The position numbers and the translations under genes are program-made. This document shows, piece after piece, positions 1 to 5,455 of a stretch of 6,268 bases of DNA (position 1 is its first letter; each line of letters opens with the position of its first letter). The notes under the pieces were generated by a model, which saw nothing but the letters and a program-made list of their open reading frames with translations, made no database searches and was not told where the DNA came from. Source of the DNA: Bacteroidales bacterium UBA2198 (GTDB lineage: Bacteria; Bacteroidota; Bacteroidia; Bacteroidales; VadinHA17). The stretch covers positions 710 to 6,977 of the forward strand of contig DCVC01000228.1 in assembly GCA_002328625.1 (NCBI GenBank), read 5' to 3'.

Positions 1-490
1 CCCGGCTGAGGACAACGGGGTTATCCGGAGATACAGGATCAATAAGTTCCTTTGTGGGCCATTGCCTGTCGATGAACATTTCATGTTCCCAATGTCCTCC
101 TCTGATCAGCTCACCGGGTTTAGACCTGGCAATCTGCGCCTTTACTTTTTCAGTAATGACGGAGGGATCTGTTGTGTACCTTAACTCAATGTAATCAGGA
201 TCGAGAGGGCCGAAATGTACATGAGCATCGTTAAAACCTGGAATGACCAGTTTCCCGCTGGCATCAATCACTGCAGTCTTGCCTTCATTGATAAAGGTTT
301 TAATTCTTCTGGTTGAACCAACAGCAATTATGTGCTCCCCCTGTAAAGCAACAGCTTCGGCAGCCGGGTTTGCTTTGTCAATGGTAAGAATTTTTCCGTT
401 AATAATAACCAGGTCAGCTTTTTCTCCAGTTTTACAGTTTATTGTCAATATCATTAAAGAAGTTGATAATAGAAAAATAAGATTATTCAT
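1..490 (-). CDS. Amidohydrolase, YtcJ-like, predicted lipoprotein (N-terminal part, cut by window edge)
   Basis: The minus-strand frame is open from an ATG at 490-488 to the window edge, giving 163 residues; the rest lies outside. Seen: a hydrophobic N-terminus ending in LTINC, so Cys19 is a plausible lipidation site; a metal-dependent hydrolase opening (ADLVIINGKILTID, residues 25-38); then LVIPGFNDAHVHF (81-93), whose His90 and His92 form the HxH metal-binding motif of the amidohydrolase superfamily. GGHWEHE (131-137) and the final DNPVVLSR match the Amidohydro_3/YtcJ branch. Family knowledge: these are TIM-barrel metal hydrolases acting on amide or related bonds, usually with unknown substrate. 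The metal ligands and catalytic Asp of the C-terminal half cannot be checked. If lipidated, the enzyme sits in the periplasm or on a membrane face; no acidic run follows Cys19, so no obvious surface-export signal is seen. It is divergent from the gene at 589, and no SD precedes the start. Confidence 0.85.
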   Translation of the reverse strand, partial: MNNLIFLLSTSLMILTINCKTGEKADLVIINGKILTIDKANPAAEAVALQGEHIIAVGSTRRIKTFINEGKTAVIDASGKLVIPGFNDAHVHFGPLDPDYIELRYTTDPSVITEKVKAQIARSKPGELIRGGHWEHEMFIDRQWPTKELIDPVSPDNPVVLSR

Positions 491-571
491 GATTTAGAAA
501 GGCAGATTCAACAATTTTTTGTTAAGTTGCAGTAAAGATATAAATTCAGGAAGGATTTGCATATAAATTTA

Positions 572-613
572 TTTACTATTGATTGAAAATGAGAAAGCCT
601 TTACTATTGATTG
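572..613. repeat. Perfect 14-bp direct repeat bracketing a start codon
   Basis: TTTACTATTGATTG occurs at 572-585 and again at 600-613, separated by 14 bases that contain the ATG at 589. The period is 28 bp, not a multiple of three. The first copy is in the leader; the second encodes Leu-Leu-Leu-Ile of the signal peptide. It could be a local duplication or a paired binding site; nothing in the sequence decides between these. Confidence 0.7.
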
Positions 614-1974
614 CTGTTACATTGCTTGCTGTAACTGCTTGTTATCAGACAAACACATCATGGAAAGGTAACAGGCACATTAAGCCATGGGTAAAGAATA
701 GATCTTACTGGCAATATAAAGGAAAGCCGGTACTTCTTATGGGAGCCACCGATAACGATAATCTGTTTCAGAATGATAATCTGCTGACACATCTTGACAG
801 TCTGAAAGAGGCGGGGGGAAACTATATACGTAACACGATGAGCGACAGGGATCCGGGAGACCTGCATGCCTTTGGAACTACAGCCGGTGGGAAATATGAT
901 CTCAACACCTGGAACGCCGAGTACTGGGGCCGTTTTGAAAATTTGCTGAGACTGGCAAGGGAGCGCGACATAATTGTACAGATAGAAATATGGGACCGTT
1001 TTGACCACTCTCGCGATCCGTGGAAAACCGATCCGTTCAATCCCGCCAACAATATAAACTACACTTTTCCTGAGTCAGGTCTGGACAGCATCTACCCATT
1101 ACATCCCGGCCAGAATTTCCAGCCATTCTTTTTTTCTGTCCCCGAACTGGACAATAACAATATTATCCTGAAATATCAGCAATTGTTTGTTGATAAACTT
1201 TTATCAATTTCACTTAATTACGACAATATATTATATTGCATTGATAATGAGACAAGCGGAAAAGAGGAGTGGTCAGCTTACTGGGCTGAATATATTAAAA
1301 GGCACTCAAAAGAAAAGGATATTTATATAACCGAGATGTGGGATAACTGGGATGTGAAATCCGAAACCCATAAGAGGACAATGGACCACCCTGAAAAGTA
1401 CGGATTTATTGACATATCTCAAAACAGCCAGATACCGGGACCCGATAATTGGAAGAATGCTCAACATGTCTTTCAGTATATTAAGGAGAATCCCAGACCG
1501 GTAAACAGTACAAAAATATATGGAAGTGACAGGGGAAGCTGGCTTGACAGGGGTATCACAACCGAGCATGCTGTAAATACATTTTTCCGCAATGTTTTAG
1601 GAGGCTTCGCATCATCACGTTTTCATCGCCCTCCATCAGGTTTGGGACTGAGCAGCATATCTATTAATTGTATCAGATCGGTCAGAAAAATAGAGACTGT
1701 TGTTAAGATGTGGGATATATTTCCCCGGATGGATCTGATTGAACCAGAAGGAAACATTGAAGTTTATTTGTCAGCTAAGGAAGGATCCTTCTATATTGTC
1801 TATTTTGCCCAGGGTGGCAGAGTTAAACTGAATCTCAGTGAACATGCAGGAGATTTTAAATTAAAATCGATTGACACCGCCAGAGGAGAATGGATAGATG
1901 AAACACTTATTTCAGGAGGTTCTGTCATTGAAATTGAGGGAGAAAAGAGATTTATTGCCGTTTTGTTAAAGTAA
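589..1974 (+). CDS. Lipoprotein with glycoside-hydrolase-like TIM barrel and C-terminal beta domain
   Basis: A 461-residue protein starting at the ATG at 589. A TTG two codons upstream (583) is possible, but the ATG gives a normal signal peptide. Residues 1-18 form a lipoprotein signal with lipobox VTAC (Cys18), so the protein is probably anchored in the envelope; no acidic export signal follows the Cys. Residues about 35-385 look like a TIM barrel of the DUF4038/GH-A-like type: GKPVLLMGATDNDN (45-58), DIIVQIEIWDRFDH (127-140), NILYCIDNETSG (213-224), TKIYGSDRGSW (308-318) and SRFHRPPSGLGLS (343-355). Glu221 in the DNET motif is the natural acid/base candidate; the partner nucleophile is not obvious, with Glu249 and Asp314 possible. 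Residues about 390-461 resemble the small beta domain annotated as putative collagen-binding (Pfam Collagen_bind_2), often fused to such barrels. The substrate is unknown; carbohydrate is an inference. dapB follows after only 6 bases, suggesting co-transcription. Confidence 0.75.
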   Translation: MRKPLLLIAVTLLAVTACYQTNTSWKGNRHIKPWVKNRSYWQYKGKPVLLMGATDNDNLFQNDNLLTHLDSLKEAGGNYIRNTMSDRDPGDLHAFGTTAGGKYDLNTWNAEYWGRFENLLRLARERDIIVQIEIWDRFDHSRDPWKTDPFNPANNINYTFPESGLDSIYPLHPGQNFQPFFFSVPELDNNNIILKYQQLFVDKLLSISLNYDNILYCIDNETSGKEEWSAYWAEYIKRHSKEKDIYITEMWDNWDVKSETHKRTMDHPEKYGFIDISQNSQIPGPDNWKNAQHVFQYIKENPRPVNSTKIYGSDRGSWLDRGITTEHAVNTFFRNVLGGFASSRFHRPPSGLGLSSISINCIRSVRKIETVVKMWDIFPRMDLIEPEGNIEVYLSAKEGSFYIVYFAQGGRVKLNLSEHAGDFKLKSIDTARGEWIDETLISGGSVIEIEGEKRFIAVLLK

Positions 1975-1980
1975 AGAAAT

Positions 1981-2697
1981 ATGAATATTGCTATAATTGG
2001 TTACGGACGAATGGGCCATGAAGTTGAAGCAATGGCTCTGAACCGCGGTCATGTTGTCAGGCTGATTATTGATCAAAACAACAAAGAAGACCTGAACGGG
2101 AAAAATTTGAAAGGGATTGATGCAGCTCTGGAATTTTCAATTCCTGATACTGCTTTTAATAACATTGTTAAATGTCTTGGTCTTAAAATACCTGTTGTTT
2201 CAGGTACAACCGGATGGTTATCAGATTATGAAAAAGCTGTTGAAGTTTGCAGAATCAATAATTCTTCCTTCCTTCATTCAACTAATTTCAGCATAGGTGT
2301 CAATATTCTTTTCAGACTTAACATCGAACTGGCAAGATATATGTCACGACTCATGGAATATTCTCCTTCAATAGAGGAGATCCACCATACAGGAAAGATT
2401 GATGCTCCAAGTGGAACAGCCATAACTCTTGCAGGAGGCATAACCGTTAATAATCCGAAATATAAGGGATGGTCTCCGGAAAATGATAAGACTGAGAACC
2501 TTATTTCAGTGCGTTCAATCAGGACCGGCAGTGTGCCAGGTACACATATAATAACATGGGATTCAGAAGTTGATAGTATCATCCTGAGACATGAAGCCAG
2601 GAGCCGGAAAGGATTGGCTCTGGGAGCAGTGGTGGCTGCTGAGTTCATCCACGACAAAAAAGGAGTCTTCACAATGAACGATGTTCTTGGATTCTGA
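1981..2697 (+). CDS. dapB: 4-hydroxy-tetrahydrodipicolinate reductase
   Basis: DapB reduces 4-hydroxy-tetrahydrodipicolinate to tetrahydrodipicolinate with NAD(P)H in the cytoplasm, a step of the diaminopimelate/lysine pathway that feeds peptidoglycan. The 238-residue product is recognisable by order and motif: a Rossmann nucleotide-binding loop GYGRMG (7-12), EFSIP (51-55), GTTGW (75-79), and the family signature EIHHTGKIDAPSGTA (133-147). By alignment with the E. coli enzyme, His135 corresponds to catalytic His159 and Lys139 to Lys163; SGT (144-146) binds substrate carboxylate. It is shorter than E. coli DapB (273 residues), mainly in the N-terminal domain, but all the motifs listed are intact. 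The ATG starts 6 bases after the lipoprotein stop, with no convincing SD. lepB follows after 42 bases; dapB-lepB adjacency is familiar from Bacteroidota genomes. Confidence 0.96.
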   Translation: MNIAIIGYGRMGHEVEAMALNRGHVVRLIIDQNNKEDLNGKNLKGIDAALEFSIPDTAFNNIVKCLGLKIPVVSGTTGWLSDYEKAVEVCRINNSSFLHSTNFSIGVNILFRLNIELARYMSRLMEYSPSIEEIHHTGKIDAPSGTAITLAGGITVNNPKYKGWSPENDKTENLISVRSIRTGSVPGTHIITWDSEVDSIILRHEARSRKGLALGAVVAAEFIHDKKGVFTMNDVLGF

Positions 2698-2715
2698 TTA
2701 TTATTTCTACTTTTG
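2686..2715 (+). promoter_or_regulatory. Candidate Bacteroidota-type promoter for lepB
   Basis: TACTTTTG at 2708-2715 is a full match to the Bacteroidota -7 consensus TAnnTTTG. CTTG at 2686-2689 matches three of four bases of the -33 TTTG element, with an 18-base spacer. The box lies just after the dapB stop and about 25 bases before the lepB ATG, so it could give lepB transcription independent of dapB. The motif is short and AT-rich, so a chance match is quite possible. Confidence 0.35.
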
Positions 2716-2739
2716 CCGGTACATATTTAATCAATACCT

Positions 2740-4128
2740 ATGACGGAACTCTTTACAAGGAAAAATATCAGATTTGCTATTGCGGCAATTATTTATATAC
2801 TGATTGTGATATGGATTGGAAACTACTGGTTCCTTATCGGTCTTGCATTACTCTATGATATTTACATTTCAGAAAAGATTAACTGGACTTTCTGGAAAAA
2901 GAGGACCGGTAAGAACAGTGCAATAATTGAGTGGCTCGATGCCCTGATCTTTGCTGTGATTGCCGTTACACTTATTAACATCTTTCTTTTCCAGAATTAC
3001 CGGATCCCGACAGGTTCGATGGAAAAATCCCTTTTAATAGGAGATCACCTGTTTGTAAGTAAGTTGGCTTATGGTCCACGGATGCCGAACACTCCGATAG
3101 CTTTCCCGTTCACTCAGCACACAATGCCCCTTACTAAAGGAAAATCATGGTCTAATCTTATTCAATGGCCTTATAAGAGGCTGATCGGATTTGGCAGAGT
3201 TAAAAACAACGACGCAATTGTCTTTAATTTTCCTGCCGGAGATACTGTAGTCGTAGAGGAACAAGAAACAAGTTATTACGAAATTGTTCGCCGGAATGCC
3301 AGAGAAATGCAGCAGAGGGATAGTTATGGAAGCCAGATTCCAAGATCAAAGGAATACTATCTTAAAATGGCCAGGAAAGAGGTATGGGATCGATTTGAGA
3401 TTATTTACCGCCCTGTTGACCGGCGTGACAATTATGTTAAAAGATGCATTGGAATACCAGGTGATTCGGTAATGATCAGATCGGGAGTTGTATATGTAAA
3501 CAGCAGAATCGTTCCTGAGAACGAAACCCAGCAAACCACATATGTGGTGAATACCAATGGTACTACAATAAATCCAAAGGCCTTTGAACGTCTTAATATT
3601 TCAAGGGCTGACCAAACGATGATATCAGGATCTTCTTATATTTTACCGCTGACCAGAAAAAATTCTGAGAATATTTCAAAGTTCACGAACGTTACAGAAA
3701 TATATCCCGCGTTTTCAAGAAAAGGGACATTTGATCCCAGGATTTTCCCATACAGCCCTGTTTTGAGCTGGAACGAAGATAATTACGGTCCCATCCGGAT
3801 ACCATCAAAGGGATCTACGGTAATGCTTGATACTTCCAATCTTTGTTTATATGAGAGGATTATTGACGTTTATGAGGATAATGATTTAAGGGTTGACAGA
3901 AATACCATTTATATTAATGATACACCTTCCGACAGTTATACTTTTAAAATGGATTATTACTGGATGATGGGGGATAACCGTCACAATTCGGCTGATTCAA
4001 GATTCTGGGGATTTGTTCCTGAAGATCATGTTGTTGGAAAACCAAAGTTTATCTGGCTTTCACTTGACAAGGAAGCGAAGGGTATAAAGAAGATAAGGTT
4101 CAAAAGGATGTTTATGAAAATAAAGTAG
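2740..4128 (+). CDS. lepB: Signal peptidase I (long Bacteroidota form)
   Basis: Membrane serine protease (family S26) that removes signal peptides from Sec- and Tat-exported proteins on the outer face of the cytoplasmic membrane. The product has 462 residues. Two hydrophobic stretches (about 10-27 and 29-43) are followed by a third (about 66-85) that leads straight into the catalytic box RIPTGSMEKSLLIGD (88-102), with nucleophile Ser93. The general base Lys234 lies in NYVKRCIGIPGD (231-242). The late conserved box is GDNRHNSADSRFWG (411-424), followed by VPEDHVVGK (426-434). All core catalytic elements are present, so the enzyme should be active. It is far longer than E. coli LepB (324 residues): about 140 residues separate Ser93 and Lys234 (55 in E. 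coli) and about 177 separate Lys234 and the GDN box. The start is the first ATG after dapB; no SD is visible. A probable terminator overlaps its stop codon. Confidence 0.96.
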   Translation: MTELFTRKNIRFAIAAIIYILIVIWIGNYWFLIGLALLYDIYISEKINWTFWKKRTGKNSAIIEWLDALIFAVIAVTLINIFLFQNYRIPTGSMEKSLLIGDHLFVSKLAYGPRMPNTPIAFPFTQHTMPLTKGKSWSNLIQWPYKRLIGFGRVKNNDAIVFNFPAGDTVVVEEQETSYYEIVRRNAREMQQRDSYGSQIPRSKEYYLKMARKEVWDRFEIIYRPVDRRDNYVKRCIGIPGDSVMIRSGVVYVNSRIVPENETQQTTYVVNTNGTTINPKAFERLNISRADQTMISGSSYILPLTRKNSENISKFTNVTEIYPAFSRKGTFDPRIFPYSPVLSWNEDNYGPIRIPSKGSTVMLDTSNLCLYERIIDVYEDNDLRVDRNTIYINDTPSDSYTFKMDYYWMMGDNRHNSADSRFWGFVPEDHVVGKPKFIWLSLDKEAKGIKKIRFKRMFMKIK

Positions 4129-4153
4129 GGACATGCCATGCCGCGTCCCTGCT
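4124..4153. terminator. Probable bidirectional terminator between lepB and rplT
   Basis: AGTAGGGAC (4124-4132) pairs with GTCCCTGCT (4145-4153) as a 9-bp stem (one G-U) around a 12-base loop. On the plus strand it is followed by GTTATTCTTG, a modest U-rich tail. On the minus strand it is followed by TACTTTATTTT, a better U tract, with an A-C mismatch in that stem. It lies in the 52-base convergent gap and includes the lepB stop (TAG, 4126-4128), so it can end both the lepB transcript and the translation-gene operon. Confidence 0.65.
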
Positions 4154-4180
4154 GTTATTCTTGTCATGTTATGAAGGATG

Positions 4181-4525
4181 TTATTTTACCTTCTCCACAA
4201 CAGCTTTAAATGCTTCAGGATGGTTCATTGCAAGATCGGCAAGAGTTTTTCTGTTAAGCTCAATGCCTTTCTTTTCTAATTTACCGATAAACTCTGAATA
4301 ATTCATATCGTACTGGCGTACTCCTGCGTTGATCCTCTGTATCCATAGTGATCTGAACGCTCCTTTCTTTCTCCTTCGGTCACGGTATGCATACCCTAAT
4401 CCTTTGTCAAGAGTATTCTTAGCTACTGTAAATACATTCTTTCGTGAACCGAAATTCCCTTTTGTCTGCTTAAGAACCTTTTTTCTCCTGGCTCTTGATG
4501 CTACTGAATTTACTGATCTGGGCAT
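4181..4525 (-). CDS. rplT: 50S ribosomal protein L20 (bL20)
   Basis: L20 binds 23S rRNA early in large-subunit assembly. The 114-residue product has the usual length and the family opening MPRSVNSVASRARRKK, a basic N-terminal extension, then YAYRDRRRKKGAFRSLWIQR (46-65), NAGVRQYDMNYSEF (67-80) and a compact C-terminal half ending in HPEAFKAVVEKVK. It is the last gene of the thrS-infC-rpmI-rplT block and converges with lepB, with a terminator 28 bases past its stop. In E. coli and Bacillus, L20 represses its own operon by binding its mRNA; whether this happens here is unknown, but a hairpin lies just upstream. No SD precedes the ATG, which sits behind an A-rich stretch. An out-of-frame ATG lies 7 bases upstream. 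Confidence 0.98.
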   Translation of the reverse strand: MPRSVNSVASRARRKKVLKQTKGNFGSRKNVFTVAKNTLDKGLGYAYRDRRRKKGAFRSLWIQRINAGVRQYDMNYSEFIGKLEKKGIELNRKTLADLAMNHPEAFKAVVEKVK

Positions 4526-4545
4526 AATTCATTTTTTTTGAATGT

Positions 4546-4580
4546 CAGCGTTCCACCAGCCGGGGGACTCTTATCTGCTG
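4546..4580 (-). promoter_or_regulatory. Candidate RNA hairpin upstream of rplT
   Basis: In the minus-strand transcript of the 104-base rpmI-rplT gap, CAGC (4580-4577) can pair with GCTG (4549-4546). Inside it, TCC/GGA and CC/GG pair around a C-U mismatch, closing a GGCU loop (4567-4552). An asymmetric internal loop of 9 and 2 bases separates the two helices. The element ends about 20 bases before the rplT ATG. It could be an L20-responsive site, an mRNA-processing site or a chance fold; only hand pairing supports it. Confidence 0.3.
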
Positions 4581-4629
4581 TGCATTCCTGTTAATACTTA
4601 ATTGCTATAATAATCAATAGGTTAAAAGA

Positions 4630-4827
4630 TTATTTACTGGCAAGCAGAAGTTTTACATTCTTCTTGTCTGCTTTGTCAACCAACCCAAAATAAGTTAGAT
4701 TCCTTTTACGTTTCGTTGATTTCTTCGTCAGTATATGACTTTTAAATGCATGTTTCCGTTTTATTTTTCCCGTTCCCGTCAGCGAAAATCTCTTCTTTGC
4801 ACCGGGATTAGTCTTCATTTTTGGCAT
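4630..4827 (-). CDS. rpmI: 50S ribosomal protein L35 (bL35)
   Basis: Small, very basic large-subunit ribosomal protein of 65 residues, the family's usual length. The opening MPKMKTNPGAKKRF and the following TGTGKIKRKHAFKSHILTKK (17-36) and KRKRNL (39-44) are characteristic of bL35. The ATG lies 28 bases after the infC stop and has no SD. The 104-base gap after its stop, before rplT, is the widest spacing in the block and may hold a regulatory fold. It is expected to be co-transcribed with infC and rplT. Confidence 0.97.
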   Translation of the reverse strand: MPKMKTNPGAKKRFSLTGTGKIKRKHAFKSHILTKKSTKRKRNLTYFGLVDKADKKNVKLLLASK

Positions 4828-4855
4828 TTCAGTATGATCTATTTTTGTTTTAAAA

Positions 4856-5404
4856 TTATTTCTTCTTTCTCGGCGAAAATGATATAATCATCCTTTTGCC
4901 TTCCAGTCGAGGAAGCTGTTCAACCTTCCCGTATTCTTCCAGATCGTTTGCAAAACGCAATAACAGGACCTCACCTTTCTCCTTAAATAATATTGAGCGT
5001 CCCTTAAAGAAAACATAAGCTCTTACTTTTGCCCCTTCTTCCAGAAACCTTATCGCGTGCTTCAGTTTGAAGTTGTAATCATGATCATCAGTATTAGGTC
5101 CGAACCTGATCTCTTTTACTATAATCTTTGCTGCCTTGGCCTTGATCTCTTTCTGCTTCTTTTTTTGCTGATAAAGGAACTTCTGATAATCAACGATTTT
5201 ACAAACAGGAGGGTCAGCATTCGGAGAAATTTCTACAAGATCAAGCTCAAATGAATCAGCCAGATTCAGAGCCTCCTGGGTGCTCATGATTTGTGTTTCT
5301 ATTTCGTCACCGACAACTCTGACCACTTTTGCAGTGATCCTGTTGTTAATTCTGTGAGCCTGTTGGGGAGTCTTTACAGGACTGCGCCTAATTGGTCCGG
5401 TTAT
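4856..5404 (-). CDS. infC: Translation initiation factor IF-3, probable AUA start
   Basis: IF3 binds the 30S subunit, prevents premature 50S joining and checks the start codon and initiator tRNA. The 182-residue product has both domains. The N-terminal domain shows HRINNRITAKVVRVVGDE (17-34), STQEALNLADSFELDLVEIS (41-60) and DPPVCKIVDYQKFLYQQKKK (64-83); the C-terminal domain shows KEIRFGPNTDDHDYNFKLKH (97-116) and VFFKGRS (130-136). The first standard start in frame is a GTG at 5326, which would delete the conserved HRINNRI strand, so it is rejected. Upstream, the frame is closed by a TAG at 5419-5417 and contains no ATG, GTG, TTG or CTG. The best start is ATA at 5404-5402, 8 bases after AGGAGG. 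Another ATA at 5410-5408 is only 2 bases from that SD, although some relatives begin M-A-I, which would fit it. A rare start codon on infC matches known IF3 self-control in E. coli, where the start is AUU. Confidence 0.93.
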   Translation of the reverse strand: MTGPIRRSPVKTPQQAHRINNRITAKVVRVVGDEIETQIMSTQEALNLADSFELDLVEISPNADPPVCKIVDYQKFLYQQKKKQKEIKAKAAKIIVKEIRFGPNTDDHDYNFKLKHAIRFLEEGAKVRAYVFFKGRSILFKEKGEVLLLRFANDLEEYGKVEQLPRLEGKRMIISFSPRKKK

Positions 5405-5412
5405 AGCTATTT

Positions 5413-5418
5413 CCTCCT
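5413..5418 (-). promoter_or_regulatory. Strong Shine-Dalgarno sequence of infC
   Basis: AGGAGG on the minus strand is a full match to the 16S anti-SD and lies 8 bases before the proposed AUA start at 5404. Its first two bases belong to an in-frame TAG (5419-5417), which closes the reading frame upstream. No other gene start in this window has a comparable SD, so this site decides the infC start. Confidence 0.8.
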
Positions 5419-5455
5419 AATTTTAGTTAATACTTATGTTTACTTATTTATCCAA

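Noticed and set aside
243..497. Plus-strand reading frame opposite the amidohydrolase, and other antisense frames across the window
   Set aside because: They lie opposite genes with clear family motifs, have no recognisable domains and are explained by codon composition of the real genes.
583..588. TTG start two codons before the lipoprotein ATG
   Set aside because: The ATG at 589 gives a standard lipoprotein signal peptide and there is no SD favouring the TTG; it also falls within the direct repeat.
491..588. Divergent promoters in the gap between the amidohydrolase and the lipoprotein gene
   Set aside because: Partial matches exist (TATCTTTA on the minus strand, TACTATTG on the plus strand), but neither has a -33 element at a proper distance; promoters must exist nearby but cannot be placed.
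4129..4180. Bacteroidales-1 type small RNA downstream of rplT
   Set aside because: That RNA motif is often reported after L20 genes in Bacteroidales, but here only 52 bases remain before the convergent lepB, enough for a terminator only.
4470..4532. Short out-of-frame reading frame from the ATG at 4532, overlapping the rplT start
   Set aside because: It is 20 codons long, has no SD and overlaps the L20 coding sequence; most likely chance.
4856..5326. infC starting at the GTG at 5326
   Set aside because: It would delete the conserved HRINNRI part of the IF3 N-terminal domain and has no SD; the upstream AUA with AGGAGG fits much better.
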